Shown: one piece after another, positions 39,001-52,816 of the stretch
Position numbering within the stretch: position 1 is the stretch's first letter
How the letters are laid out: every line of letters starts with the position of its first letter
Assembly (NCBI RefSeq): GCF_021917145.1
Contig: NC_061081.1
Location: 8,580,100-8,644,099 of the forward strand
Direction of reading: 5' to 3'
DNA length: 64,000 bases
Origin: Hypomesus transpacificus
Lineage: Eukaryota > Chordata > Actinopteri > Osmeriformes > Osmeridae
Notes under the pieces: model-generated
Told to the model about the DNA's origin: nothing
Databases searched by the model: none
The model's input: the letters and a program-made list of their open reading frames with translations, nothing else
Position numbers and translations under genes: made by a program

Positions 39001-42000
39001 TTTTTTTGGGGGGGGACTGCAGTGCGAGTCTGTTGGACTGTAAATGAACTCATAATCAATTATCTTGCACTGTCCAACAACCCTTATAACTAAAGAATCA
39101 GAGAGGAGGTGAGGTGGAACAAGAGAGGAGGAATGATGTGTCAGCAGATTTACAGGGAAGGAGGAAGGGAGGGGGGTGCAGGAGGGACGGCGGGTAATCT
39201 TTTGGCTCTCCTTTTGGGAGAGAAACTGCATCCTGCCATGCAGAGAAAATGACCTTGTGGAGGAACAAAGTCAGACAGCCATGAGGTAGATGTAACGTTT
39301 CACACACAGTGCATGTCTGCTGAAAGTTGTCTTCAGTGAATATATAGCTGAGCAGGTGCATCTGAAGTATGGTCTAAAATGTGGTGCTAAACCACTTTTA
39401 TTTGAGGTCATCGGGTATCAACACTTGTTCTACTCAGGTGTCGATGTGAAGTCTGAAAAGTGTTGATTTATAAGCACAATACTGGAGCTGAAGCAAGCCT
39501 GTCAAACACTATAGCATTTCGGGAAGTTCAAGCTTGTAAATGGGGTAATTGTGGTTGTAAAAGTCCTCTTTGTTAGAATACCTCCTAAAGACGGTAAATT
39601 AAACTCAAACAATGCCATCAATAAACCCATGAATCTCAGATAAAACCCTGTCCAGGTGATTCCTGTCAGAGGACACATACCTGGCAGCACTCTGGACATC
39701 CTGCAGTTTCTCTGTGAACTTCAGCAGTTTCTCATCCTTCTTCTGGGCCTCCTGGGAAGAAAAACATATTCAAACACAATACTTAAATGAAAAATAACAC
39801 AAAAAGCTGATATATTCATGCATTTATTTACTTTTGTGGGATTTTATAAAATCAGATCTCTTATAGCTTCTTATTAAGGATATGTGTGGGGCTGCTCTTT
39901 CTTGTTATGTAATTACAGCGAGCAACAAATGATTTTTTGCTAACATCTGCCATCTTTCGTCCTTCTTGAAATATTCATAATGCCAGACAGTTGGACACTG
40001 CTTGCTAAGAGTCATAAAAGATGGAGAGGCCAACCAATTTCAAGACGGTTGACAGGGCAATTCTGGAAATAGATGCTTCTTATTTTAATTTGCCCTTGGT
40101 GAGGTGAAGGGGTCAAATGTATACATTTGGAGGTGTGTAGATGAGGTCCACAGCTTTACAGAATGAGACATCACCAGGATTCTCCGGTGTGAAATATTGG
40201 CAGAAAATTGGCCTTTTGTTGGGCAAATGACAAACTATAGGTAGCAGTCAACAGTCTAGTGCTAACTACATTCATCGCTGCTCCTCATGTTTTTGTTGAT
40301 CTGAACTCTGGTCGTCATAGAGGAGAGTAGATATTTACAGCAACCTCTAACTTACTGTTGACAAAAAGAACGTACAACGACTTTCTCATGTATGTTTTTT
40401 GGCGCCAAATCCTCACAGCTTCTCAATTATCCAAGTGTGTGTGTTTCCCAGAATAGCAGCCATTACTCACCAGGGCCACAAAATGTAGCAGGTTCATGGC
40501 TGGCTTGTTGGCCTTGGTGTCGGCCAGGGAGAGAAGAGACGACAGCTTGAAGCCCACGGCGTTGCCCGCGTAGCCACCCTGTCACAGAACAGACCAATGC
40601 GCCAATGAAAAACACCCTTTACAAAAAACCCATGACACCCCTCAGCCTGGCCCAGTCTACTCACAGCATTCATGATGTTGCCAGCCTGCAGGACCAGGTG
40701 GAGGATGGCATGAAGTTCCTCACAGGTCATCAACTCTGCAGGAGAGGAGAGGGGGAGAAGAGGAGAAGAAAGAAGGGGGGAGAGAGGAGAAAAGAACAGA
40801 GGGGAGGAGAAGGAGAGCAGAAAGGGAAAAAAAGGAAAGGATCGATACAAACTCAATCAGAGCATTCAGCGAACAACTCTCCATTACACACTCTCACTGC
40901 TCAGGGCTTCTCCTCATCACACCATTCCTGACATCTACTGACGACTGCCAATGGAACAGAAATTAACTACAGTTTTTGGTGAACTAGCCATTTAACGGCA
41001 ACACTTGCAACCAGGTCCTCTAATTCACTGCTGGAGGCGCAACATTACTGAAATTATACCGACTTTTTTGTCAAGTGCTGTCAGATACTGAGAGCTGTAC
41101 TCAGCTCTGTGGTGAAGGGGGCCATGGTGGAGCGGTTTCTGAGGGAAAGCCGACAGAGCGGGCGAAAGAGAAAAATAGAAAGATGGAGGGAGAAAGAGCG
41201 AGAGAGAGAGAAGAGGGGTGAAAACTTGTGACTGCTAAAAATGACAGTGGGCTGCCGCGGTAGGGCTTAGAGGGAGATGGCCTTGTTAAATACTTCTCAC
41301 ACTTTATTGGATTTTTGTCTCCCCTTTTCCTCTGGGAAAGGATGTGCTGGGTTATGTGTGTGAGAGAGAGACATAGAGAGATACAGACAGAGAGTTAGCA
41401 ATACAAACAATAATGTGTGCGTGTTTCCCTCAAGAAAAATAACGTTGTTTTCAGCTGTTACAAGGTACAGATATCACTGCATACTGTAACCTATGGACAC
41501 ATCTGTACAAGTTTGCCCAAGTATTTATTATATCCTAATTTCCCCCTGCGTGTGTACAGATCTCCCATCTTCCTGCCCTGTCTCTGCGGTGTCACTGTAC
41601 CCACACAGTCCCTGCTCAGGTGACGGGCCTCTGGTCCTTGTCATTTCAACGCTGCCGGTGGCTCAGATATCTGGGTCATCTGCCTGCATGTGGGGGGGCC
41701 GATGTACTAGTATGTGTGTGCATCTGTGGGTGTGTGTGCTCCAGCAGTGGCGTGCCGTTACCTTTGGTGGCCACTCGGATGACATCGATACCGTGACTCA
41801 TCATGGCGCAGGAGGGGAAGAACTCCTCCTGGAGGACCATGGCCTCGATGCGTACCTCGAACCTGCAGGGAGGGGGGAGGACATGGGGGTCAGGGGACAC
41901 TTGCGCAGGGGACAGAGTGTGCACTGGGTTTGAGAGCAGGGTACAAAGGGACAGGGGGGGGGGGTTCCAGTCACAGCCTTACCTTGGTACCTGGATCAGG

Positions 42001-45000
42001 AGGTACATGAAAGAGTCGGCTAGAGTCAGCTTGCTGGAGTCTCCCTTGAACTCCTTTAGTTTCTTAACCTAAGGAGGGAAAGGACAAAGCTGATCTCGTG
42101 CTGACTTGTTTTTACTGATCAGCTCTTGTGCAGAGAGCAGAGGATGGTACAATATGTTCTCACACACTAAACAGGCGTGTACACACACACACACACACAC
42201 ACCTCCTCAGACTCAGGCAGTAGCTTGAGCAGGTCTTTCAGCAGCTCGGCACCATACAGCTTGCCGTCCCCCTGGCGTATGTCCTCCACAATGGAGTGGT
42301 TGGACCTGGAGGAAGAACACACACACACACATTGGTGTGTGCACGAGAGGAGCTTCATAGGCAAGAGCCTCTATTCATCTATTGTATACATTTAAGTGTG
42401 TCTCATTCTATTTTCCTGTGTCCCTCTCTAGCTCCCTGTCCAGGATAATAAATGCAGTTTTCTCACATGGGTGGTCTGATGTGTGAGCTGAATGGACGGG
42501 CTCAATGTGGATTTATTGGCAAGCAGGAGAAATACAACCTTTTTTCTATCTGGGACTAGTAGAACTGGGTATAAGTATAATGCAACCACTTAATAGTGCA
42601 GCTCTAGACAGGAAGTTACCACAGTTTGACACAAAATGGACAGGCATAGTGTATAGACTATGAATGGCATTTCTATGCGCTGGTAGGATGTGTTGATGGA
42701 GGTGTTCTTGGGACACATTCAAATGCAATGGAAATATAGAGTCAGTCATGCAAACATGCTATGAGATCAGCTGGCTTAGCTTGTATGCAAAGAAGCAGCA
42801 ACAACGTTCACCACACCCCTTCCTCTCCCCCCCCCCCCCCATCTCTCTTACTCCACACACCTATGTAGGCTATAGTACTGGCATGCACATACAGTACCAA
42901 AGCCTATAGGTTGAAAACATGTTCTTCCGGAAATATTCTGATGTGTCTATTGGACCGGCCAAGCTCAGGTTGCATTGAGGCCCCTCACTATTGAGAACTA
43001 CTTAGAACATCTCTGTTCTAGACTGACGTCTTCAAACCTTTTTTTGTTCACACACAGACCCTTAACCATGTGACCTCATGTTCCCAGGTACCTGCTGCCT
43101 CACGCAAGACGTTAGGACCTCGCCACTTGAACCCGCCACACACCCACATTGGGTTTCACACACCGAGACACAGGCATCCCTCCCCCAGAGCCCTCAGCAG
43201 CATTACACACACGCTCCACTGGTCTCACACACAGGGTACTGCGGTCCAAGACTTACTTCTTGAACTGTTTGAGGAAAATGCCCACGTTCATTCCCCGCTT
43301 TGAGTCCAGAATGCTGATCTGAAAGGAGAGAAGAGAAAGGTGACTAAGCATAGATGTGATGGTACACGGGGGTACATGGGTTTATGGGACAGTGTTTTAT
43401 AGTCGGTTTGCTACTTCACCCCTTCTCAGTCAAATTGGTGATTTAAAACGTGACCCTGCTGCACCTGCCAATGTGTTATTCTCTTCGGCTCTTCTGTTTC
43501 AAAACCTCCCAGTGATGAAATCATCTCATTAAATCCAAACAGGCTTGTGCACTTGCGCGTGGCCGTACACGCAACCACACACACACACACACACAATCCT
43601 TCTCCTTCACAAACAAGCTCCTCCCTCCTCCAGATCCCAGGGGACCAGTGTGTTCCCTGCTGCCTCTGATGTAACCCGGAGCTTCACATGGTCACACTAC
43701 AGGGCTTCTGAAATTCCACCTGGGCCACACGTGTAGTGCGCACCACCACCATCGTAGACAATAACAGCAGGCTCTGCCTTCAATTCCCAGGTGAACAATT
43801 TGTACTCTTAGTCCTCAAGCAGGGTACCTCTAGGCCTGATTATAGAGTTAAGGCATCACTGTGGGTCTATTAACAGAGGTCCAGTACAGTATGAGTGAAT
43901 GAGTGTATCTGTGCATATGTATGTGTCTAAGGCAAACTGTTGTAGGGAGACTGATTTGTGTCAAACTTACCAAATTGTTCATTTTAAAGACATCTACTTA
44001 ACATGAGGTGGAGCTCACTGACAACAAAACATTACGGGAGGTGAGAAACATAACGTTACAGTAGTTATGGTAACAGGCGTCAGGTTCTCCTGCACTAGCA
44101 AACAACAACCGGTTCTGTATTACAGAGCACCATTTAAAAGCACTTCAGATATGGTTCTGGGACACTATTGTTCCTGTAGCCATAGTATCTACGGTCTGCC
44201 TACACTCAAAAGGCACTGCATGTGCGTAGAAGCTATATTTGGAGTCCTTGGGGACAGAACAAGAGGTTTATGGACGTGATAACAATTGTTCTGTCATGTA
44301 TGGTTACTGAAGGCACCATTGTGAAAAGCAGAGGGGATGCTGGGAAGTCCGTCTGTGTTCTGAGCTTCCTGAACCCTCACTAGAGGATTGGACAATGATC
44401 TGACACTCCACCACAGATAATTACCTACATGTACAGGTAATGCAGTTGTGTAACTTCCTGGAAAAGAATACCAGACTGTTGTTGTGACTTTATATGGACA
44501 GCAGTGGATTCCCTGAATGAATAACAGACTAGTACGACACACAGTAAAGGGTTTCTGGCATTCTCATACTTATCTTTCATATTTACAGTCAGGCAGTTTT
44601 ACCTCACAAGACCACACCGCAAAGGTCCTGAGGTCCTACTGTGACCTCAGAGAGCCCTCTTGTGCGGAAGCCCTCCAGGTTCCCATCAGCCCCTGGGGGC
44701 CGTGTCACTCACCTCGTCCTTGCTGCTCTCCTTGAAGGAGCGAGAGCGTGCAATGCGAGCCGAGGGTCCGGCGGCCGGGGTGTCGCCCGGCCTTGACCCC
44801 GTCTCCTCCTGCTGGCCGAACAGCTCCTCCACGGAGCGCACGTCGATCTGGTACTGCTGCTGCCGCACCGCCATGGTCCAGATGTTGGGCTTGCCCCGCA
44901 CCTTCTCCTCAGGGATCGGCTTCCAGAAGAAGCTGCGCACGCGGCGCTTCTTCCTGGGGCCGTGGTTGGATAGGGACGGGGGCAGAGGGGGCGGGACCCC

Positions 45001-45183
45001 AGGGAGAGGCGGGGGGAGGGGAGGGGGAGGCGGGGCTTCATGGCGGTGGGAGAGGGGCGGGTCGGAGGAGCTGAGTCCAGACATGGACGAGGGGGGGTCG
45101 GAGGTGGTGGCGGCACTGCTGCTACCTTCGCTGCTGCAGCTTTCTCTCTCATTTGTCGGGGATTGGATACTCATAACACGCAT
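36011..45183 (-). CDS. fhdc1: FHDC1 / INF1 formin, FH2 domain-containing protein 1
   Basis: Formin known to act on actin and to bind microtubules, with roles at Golgi and cilia. Coding exons, 5' to 3' on the minus strand: 45183-44713, 43318-43257, 42305-42203, 42068-41983, 41862-41762, 40735-40665, 40578-40471, 39751-39681, 38910-38793, 38546-38382, 38233-36011. All are in phase, giving 1192 aa against about 1143 in human. The start MRVMS resembles the human start, and no ATG upstream fits better. A short proline-rich FH1 segment is residues 51-69 ([19 protein letters not shown]). FH2 runs from about 80 ([18 protein letters not shown]) to about 465 and includes [31 protein letters not shown] and [11 protein letters not shown]. 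The final 2.2-kb exon holds 740 residues of low-complexity tail with [10 protein letters not shown] and MRKVVPI, both characteristic of FHDC1; the microtubule-binding region lies in this tail. It has no DAD or GBD, as expected for this family. Confidence 0.96.
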
Positions 45184-45304
45184 CACAGCCCGACAGGGGG
45201 TAGGCTGGGTGGGGGCGGGGCTAGTGCCAAGGGGGAGGGGCCGACATGCAAGTGCCACTCCAGGGCCTCCTTGCTGGTTCAGGGAATTTTCAGTCAATTT
45301 ATGT

Positions 45305-45500
45305 TTATCACAGCAGCTTTGCTCAGGTGCGCGAATACTCTGTCTGCAGGACTTCACCAAGACAGCCAAATGACGTTGTGTCCTTGGGCAAGGCACTTCA
45401 CCCTACTTTCCTCGGGGAGAATGTCCCTGTACTTAACGTAAGTCGCTCTGGATAAGAGCGTCTGAAAATGTATATGACTAAATGTAAATGTATGTACATG
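45305..45500 (+). repeat. Teleost dispersed repeat with GTCGCTCTGGATAAGAGCGT tail
   Basis: Contains the phrases TTGGGCAAGGCACTTCACCC and TAAGTCGCTCTGGATAAGAG, ending in ATGACTAAATGTAAATGTA. These are hallmarks of an abundant repeat in smelt, salmonid and other teleost genomes that I recognise by sequence but cannot name with certainty. It lies just upstream of the fhdc1 start-codon exon and so may reach its leader. Confidence 0.75.
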
Positions 45501-47439
45501 TCTAAATGCTCCTAGAGTCTAAGCCTCGAGTTTAAGAGAGGGTCGGTTTTGTATGTGATTTCAAAATGAAGTAGTCAGCATGTTTCCTGGCTCTGTCCAT
45601 CTTCCTCGCCCAGCAGGTATCCCATCATGCTGTGCAGGGCATGCGGAGGGCACTTCCCGTGGGGGCGGGGCTTATGGGAATAGCCATGGTTCTGCAGGAG
45701 GAACAAAAACAACACAGGGGAGGATTATCTGTGGGCGCTCAAGCATATCACACCGGGGGGACCTGAAATTAAGGGGTACCAAACATCAAAGAGCCCAAGG
45801 TCCCCCCAGCCCAAGGAATCACAGTCCAGGGAACTACAGACATCATTGTTTCACGTGGAAGTCCTTGAAGTCAACCTGTAGGGTGTAAAATGGCCAGTGA
45901 CACTCCAGGCAGGAGGCCTGACATTACCCTTGGGGCAGGCTGCAGGAACGGTTCACTGTAGCAGAGTTTGTTTGGAACAGTTAGGAATCTTTGGAAGGTC
46001 AAAAAAACAATGTTATACTGTAATGATAGTGTATCTTCAATGTTAATTTGAATTGGGTGCTGTATATTTGCCGTTTATATCTTTGAGGAAGTGACTGCAA
46101 ATGGATAAGCACACAGGTCCCTTACTTGACAGTGAAAATACCACAGCCTGCCATGACTCTCCATCTGTATCTGTTTACCATAGTACTGTGACTGGACAAG
46201 GGGTGGACCAATGGGAATATGTGTATCCTTGTCACTGAGCTTTGCATTAAATAAATAAGATATCTAAGTTTGCATAATAACTTGTATTTCAATAAGGAAA
46301 TGACCGGATTACACCACTACATACCGTTTGCTTACGTATGAGAGAAAGAGAGATGACCAGGTGTTCCCAGAGCATGACTATGCTAAACGACTTCACGTGA
46401 AAAGGATAGTCCCTCAAAGTTAACGTGAGCAGTCCCTGGAGCGTGGTGGAGACGATGTCTGTCAGCGCCCCGTGAACCTGACACCCAAGGGAGGGGTCTT
46501 TACTAATTAACGTCTCTGACGTCACAGACTGCCTCATGTTCCACAGTCGGCCGTGCTGTCCTCCGGCCCGGCCTGCCTGGCTTGTGTCTTATTCATGAGC
46601 GAGATGTGGAGAGGGGAGGATAGCGTCTGACCCACCCTGCGGCTCGGTGTTGAAGGCCCAGGGACGTGACGGGGCTCTGGAGGGGAGGGGCCGCGGCTGG
46701 GTACAGTATGAGGTAGGGGAGTAAGAGGAAGAGTTAGGTCTGTCTGCTGGCTCGCTCATCGCTCCTCTCTCTCTTTCTCTCCCCGTCGTCTTTGCAGCAA
46801 AGTCAGCTGCTTTGGAGTCGCATGGTTCACACACACACTCTCTCACACACACACACACACCTGCTGCAAGCTCTGCTTCTGTGAGAGAGGTGACTATTGC
46901 AGCTGCAGTCCACGATGGACATTCTACAAGCTCATACATAGCAATCTTAATGCTATAAAGTCAATAAATGCTTAATGCGTTTTCTAAAGTATCCTTCTGG
47001 AGACTGATTTTCCTAAAAAAGTCCCATTCAGAAGATGAGGCTCATGGCAGAAGCGCCCTCATTTGAAATCACCCGTCAACCCCCTTTGCCAAAGATGCCT
47101 CAGACAGTCACAGGTTTTTGTTCTTCCTACAGACACAAAGCTAGCAGTGACAGTTATTCTACAAACAACATAGTGCAGGCATGCCATGTCGCTGGAGGCA
47201 GACTGACACAAAAGCCAGGGAAATACTCAAACACCAAAGGTGTCTGTTATCCCTCCAGACACCTGAAACCACATGTAACACTATGAGGGGCCCTGGGGGA
47301 GCAGACAGACAGGCCTGAATGACCATACCCCAGCACTCTGTGTACCTGGAGCACACAGTTCTGAAGGAGGGACACAGGTGGGTAAGACTGGACAGAGTCC
47401 TGCAAGCTGTCCTACCCTGCAGCCTTCGGGTTAGAGTTA

Positions 47440-47612
47440 GGGCAACACTTCAGATCCAGGTGCTTGTAATGAGCGTAAGTTCAAATGTAATAAGGCCCTT
47501 ATATGATACTTTTTTAACATGAATGTCTTAGTAAGACTTACTAACTTACTGAGGCCTTATTACCTATTGACTGACATTTATAACCTTAGCATTTGGATCT
47601 AAAGTGTTTCCC
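47440..47612. mobile_element. Miniature inverted-repeat element (MITE-like)
   Basis: The left end GGGCAACACTTCAGATCCAG and the reverse complement of the right end, GGGAAACACTTTAGATCCAA, are clearly related, giving imperfect terminal inverted repeats of about 25 bp around a 173-bp non-coding body. No clean target duplication was found, so the superfamily is open. Confidence 0.6.
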
Positions 47613-49280
47613 AGCCTTCCTATCACCATCATCAGTCACCATTACTGACAGGACTGCCCCTCCCAGACCTGATATGCTGATGTAGCTTCAGCCTGTATCC
47701 AGAGAGGGTGGAGGGTTGAGACAGTGGGACAATGGCTCTCCAATTCGGGTCTTTAAAAGTAGTGGGCGGGGCTGGGTGGAGGTGGATGACAAGGAAGACC
47801 TTTGAGGTCATACATAGTATCTACTACAGAGACCGGGAGGGTTGAGTGTGTGTGTGGGCTGTCAACTTTGACAAGGGGCTCACCTAATATTAACCCCTCA
47901 CCAAAACTTAAACCCTTCCAGACAAAAAGTGCTACAATACTACAGTAGCCAAAACATCTCCTTATTTGGGGGTCAAAGGGCCACTTTCTGCCCCAGATCA
48001 GAGAGGAAAGACTCTAACACAGTGTCCCCCAGGAAGCTGTTACATCCTGTCACTTCCTGAGCTGGTTAATCCCTCACTGGGTCTTTCATTCCCACAGCAG
48101 GTTCAGAGGGGCACGCTCGCTCAAGGGGGTTTGCTCAATCCCGCTCCGTCATCATCGCCAGGGAAACGCATGCTAGACAAGGCTTGGTGTAGGGCTCCAG
48201 TGCTCTTGATCTTGTTTGTTTTTTTAATCCTTCCAACAGCGTTGATCTGCACGTGATTACGCAGGTGGATTCAGGTTGTCAACAGTCAGGGAGCGACGCC
48301 AGGGGTTAAAGGCACATCATGGTTGAAACTCAGTGGTCTAAATGGCCACTGGCTTCATTCCCTCAATCTGCTATGACTCCGTTTGTTGACACATTAGATG
48401 GGGGTGGAAGAGTGTACACACATTCACATTCACACACACACGCACACACACATAGAGACCCAGACACAAGATTATCTTAGCCAAACACATCTATGAAACT
48501 GAACCTTAATGGTACATGAGGAAAACAGAGACATAGAAGCAGACCCTTTACAGTACACCAGTTCCTGGCAACTGCAGCGATAGCACAGCATTTAATTCAG
48601 ATTTGACAGCTGGCCACAGACTGCATCAACAATGTCTCATCTATCTGGGGTGTTTCCTGATACGTCCCTCAGCCACACTTGTCTGCTCCATTCGTTTCAT
48701 ATCCTTTCCTGGTGGCGTCTGTGGAAACCAGACTAAACTTGTCACTGTGGGCCTACATGACAAGACTGGGTGTCAAATATTTGTGCAGTGCAGAGTGAAA
48801 CAATATGTCAGATTGTGTCTTCTGTTTCTGATATATATCAAAGTCATTTTTGAAGACAATTGAATACTTAACACCTGCTGTAGTGATGTTGTTTTTACTT
48901 CTACATGTGTCACGTTATTGAAGGAGAGGAGATGTTTTGCATGTGGTCTGCAGTCTCATATTGAGTCTATGGTTATGTTCTGACTATAGAACAACTCCAC
49001 CCGGGTAAATATGAGAGTCTCAATAAAAGCACCTGCTAAGCTGTCGGAAATTGGGCAACGACACGGACAACAATGTTTTTATTTGAGAAATTCAATTCAG
49101 ACTTGAGAAGAAGGGGGGATAAAGACTTACCAAATACTTGATAAGATTGAAAGCTTAGTGCTTGTGTGGAACTTTTTACGTAAATTTAGTCTAAGAAACT
49201 TGGACCAAATTGGTTTGAGGCTCACTGAATATTCACATTATTAAAATAATCTCTCTTTCAGTCTCTCATTCTGAGACTGA

Positions 49281-49320
49281 CCGGTTGTCTGCTAAAATGA
49301 CTAAATGTAAATGTAAATGT
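49281..49320 (+). repeat. Tail fragment of the same dispersed repeat as at 45.3-45.5 kb
   Basis: GACTAAATGTAAATGTAAAT preceded by GTCTGCTAAA matches the 3' tail of the teleost repeat at 45305-45500. The body is missing. Confidence 0.6.
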
Positions 49321-50266
49321 CCTAAGCAGAGACGCACCAGCATCCATCTAACAGTGCCAGTGCCACAGACACCTACAGAAGTTCATACAAATGCTCTATT
49401 CATGACCCCAAAAAGGAACACATACTTTGCATATGTCATATCAATATTGAAAGTTGTTTCCCCTTCAGGTTGTGTTTCAAAGATTTCAATCATGATTAAC
49501 TTTCATTTGATCAATATGGTGCATTGAAATCTCAAATTGTGAGTTCCACCTGGTTGGCAATTTTTTTTATAAGATCCATCTATGAATTATGAATGCAGAA
49601 ATGTACTAAATTCAAACAGGTCTGACCTGTAGAATGAGGGTGGCTGGTACAGACTGGCAGAAAGAAACAACACAAACCAAAGTGAACCTGGCAGGACGTT
49701 CCGGCTCATTCCACTTGGTGTCAGAGAAATTAAGGAGGTTTTTTATTCCCAAATCTGTTAATGAGCTTTCGTCAGATTACCACATTGTTTTCTTGCCTAC
49801 TCCCAGACCCCTGTAAAACCTACTGTTGTCTGAACATTCTGGAGGGAAGTCAAAACGCAGATGAACAGAACAGACAGACTGTCAAACTAGACTGTTGCAT
49901 CCAACTGCTGTATACTCAATGAGTATATCATTCACAAATATCTTTCACCCTGTTCTACCAAATCTATTACCATTTAGCATCAAATGTGAATATTCTTCCA
50001 CAACTCAAAGAAGGTCTGTACCATATCGAGTCTTTTTGCATAGCAACATAAACCTATTTTCTAATGTAATCACTGGGCAGGTGAAAATAATCAGTACTCT
50101 AAACTGCCCTGATTCTCCCCCATCATGATACAGCAGTGACCTATAAAGTTTGTCAACTATTAATACCCTGCAATTAATTCTCTCTTTAGTATGAACCCAC
50201 TCGCTGTGAGAGAGGGCTCTGTCTGTAAGTGACGGTAATGACACTTCAGTTCATTTCTCTCCTTAG

Positions 50267-50470
50267 CCCTTGTGTTATCTTCAGGTCATTCTGACCCATT
50301 TGTCATTGTGACCCACTGTCGTATTGCCACAACTTTACCACATACAAAAACAAAGTGAAGCATTTTCTTTTAACCGTCGGACTGTCTCAGACCCCCCACA
50401 TCGCTTATTTGTTTTTGTATGTGATGGTTGTGCTGCCTTCGGGTCATGTGACCCGAAGGCAGCACAAGGG
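50267..50470. mobile_element. TTAA-family (piggyBac-like) MITE with internal foldback
   Basis: A 204-bp non-coding element. The left end CCCTTGTGTTATCTTCAGGT and the reverse complement of the right end, CCCTTGTGCTGCCTTCGGGT, pair as inverted repeats of about 30 bp. Both sides are flanked by TTAG (50263-50266 and 50471-50474). The CCC...GGG termini suggest a TTAA-specific piggyBac-like origin, although here the duplication reads TTAG. At 50428-50467 there is a nearly perfect hairpin of two 19-bp arms around TG. Confidence 0.75.
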
Positions 50471-52769
50471 TTAGTGCTGCCTCAATCTTCTCTCCCTCCG
50501 CCAGTGGAGTGAGATACGACACCGAGGAACGCTGCCTGTTTACGCATCGTCTGAGTATCCTCATGATCTTTGATATTTTACAGTGGAGAAAGAAAGCAAG
50601 AAATAGAGCAAGCAAGCAAGCATTCGACAGCACAAACAAATACAAAAACAACATTGTAACTCTTCAAGGCCTGTAAATGTTTCACATCAGGCAAACAACA
50701 ACATAATCAGTATCATGACATCCAGCAGTATGCCAGAGCCTGTCAGTGCACAGCTAATCTCAGCCCATCTCTCCAGTGCCGTCCTCATTATTGATCCACT
50801 GGCTCATTAAAGAGCATAAATCCACTGCGGAAACACTGAGCCAGCCTTGCGGCTGGTCCCCGTGCTAACTTAAGCTGGCCGGAGATTCTTGTTTTCACAC
50901 GTTATGCACACACACACCCTCACACGCATGACTGACACATGTAAAACAATGCACGGATTGCTGTTGCTGCGTGAGGCCGATGTTGGCAGCTCTGCATTTT
51001 TTAGTCTGACCTGGTAGGTACCTGTAACATTGGTGCTTGTGTGAGGAAAGTGGGTTTCTGGGTTACTGAGCCCTTATCGTACGATAGCGACACAATAATT
51101 GGGCCATTGGCTTCCTAGCTTCGGAGGCCATTCAGATGTGAAAGATTGTGCTGTGTGAAATGAAGGTTAGGGAAGCCTAGGGTAGCACATGTGTTTCTAC
51201 AGTGGGTCTTAATATATCAATAATATCACATAACTCAGCATGCACTTAGTAACACTCTTCTTCAATACTCTTTCTGTTCTGTCCACTTCCCAAGGCAGGT
51301 AGACATGAAAGTTAGTCGCTTACAATCATTAACTAAGAGCAACATATTTTGATTTGCTTCAAGACTCATGCATGGTCAGTGTCCTCTCATCATGTTATGG
51401 TCTATAAGGCACCGCACACACACACATACCCTGTAGCCTACACACCTCATTGACTATGGATAGTGCTGAGACAGGCAGAAAGAGATCGGTTGCATGTCAA
51501 AGTGCCATTAATTTACAGTACCGTAAACATCAAATCCCTGCCTCGACTTATTTATGATAATAAGGGGTATCATTAATGTAATATTTATAAAGTGCATCTA
51601 CATAAATAAACCACTTCTACACGGTACAGTGCATGTGTATGGGTTTCAGAACCCGTCTGAACACAGTTGGTCTTCACGTAATGTGTCCACAAGCAAAGCA
51701 CCAATCCCTTAATCATAGCCTGTGGGTCTGAAGGCAGGAGGTGGGGGGAAGACAGGTTCTGTTTTGCTCCATCATTGTGAGATCTACTGTACCAATGTAG
51801 GCTAGATGCTAACGAGGAGCCGCTGTTATGATTAATGTGAAATATCCAAACATGGGCCTCAGAGAGTACACAGCCACTCTTACGCTGACATTGATACAAA
51901 TAGCAAACATACAGACTGGACTTCCCCATCGTAAGTCATATCATACAGTACCATTACTGGAACTCACTTGTATTGTAATACCTCTGACATGCCACAGCAA
52001 GCCTGAGGATTCCCGACTAAAGTCTCTAAAATACCCATTTAGTGTACGGTGCCTCAACCATATGTGTTACAGCAACATGAAAACACGACTGCCACCAAAG
52101 AACAAAATTCTTTATCCTCTAGCTGACTAACGACTTAAATCTTAGTCTAGAACATAGGTTCATGTGTCATGGAAAGGTTAGCTCAAATATGATACCGGTG
52201 ACACCATCTCAAATACTATAAACAACTATAAGCAACAGCTAAGTCACTTGAGATTTGGGGATTTCATGTTGTGTAATTTAAAGTAAGTATGAAAACCCAA
52301 CCGACAATTTGTCACATCTGAAATATTTGGGGAGCAGCTCCATTTTTAAGGCTAGTTGAATAAAAACAACAGGGATTATATTGAGAGGACAGTGTATGCC
52401 CCACAGGGAAACATGGTGAACTAAAGCAAGCATCAAAACAAAGGTTTGAATCTGTCTCCTTTGTTCTGTTGCAAACAGGTGGTGAGTGTCTGGGCTGAAG
52501 CTGAACTAACGCTCAGCTCTTCACTCTAACTGCTGTTATCTTTATAACTGAACCCAGCAGACTAGCTTGGTCCCAAGTTTCTGTCATCATTGTCATCGCT
52601 GGAAAGAAACACTTAAAGTACTAATGTTAAATGACGTAAACTCCAACAGGTGTTTGTTGACAACACTGGTATGGCGAGGACAGAGAAAGAGAGGTTGTTG
52701 GGGTTACCATAGAGATAACAGGTGGAAAGATGGGAGGGGCTTGAAAACACCTGATGTTTACTTGGTGGT

Positions 52770-52814
<45 letters not shown>
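52770..52814. repeat. (GT)n microsatellite
   Basis: About 22 GT units followed by a short G run, in the fhdc1 first intron. Confidence 0.95.

Positions 52815-52816
<2 letters not shown>

Noticed and set aside
44660..45441. Plus-strand frames of 237 and 133 codons, Gly-rich
   Set aside because: Antisense of the proline-rich fhdc1 exon and the adjacent dispersed repeat.
46289..46939. Two minus-strand frames (82 and 116 codons) in fhdc1 intron 1
   Set aside because: Neither resembles FHDC1 or another family, and one includes a CA-repeat translation; splice context was not convincing.
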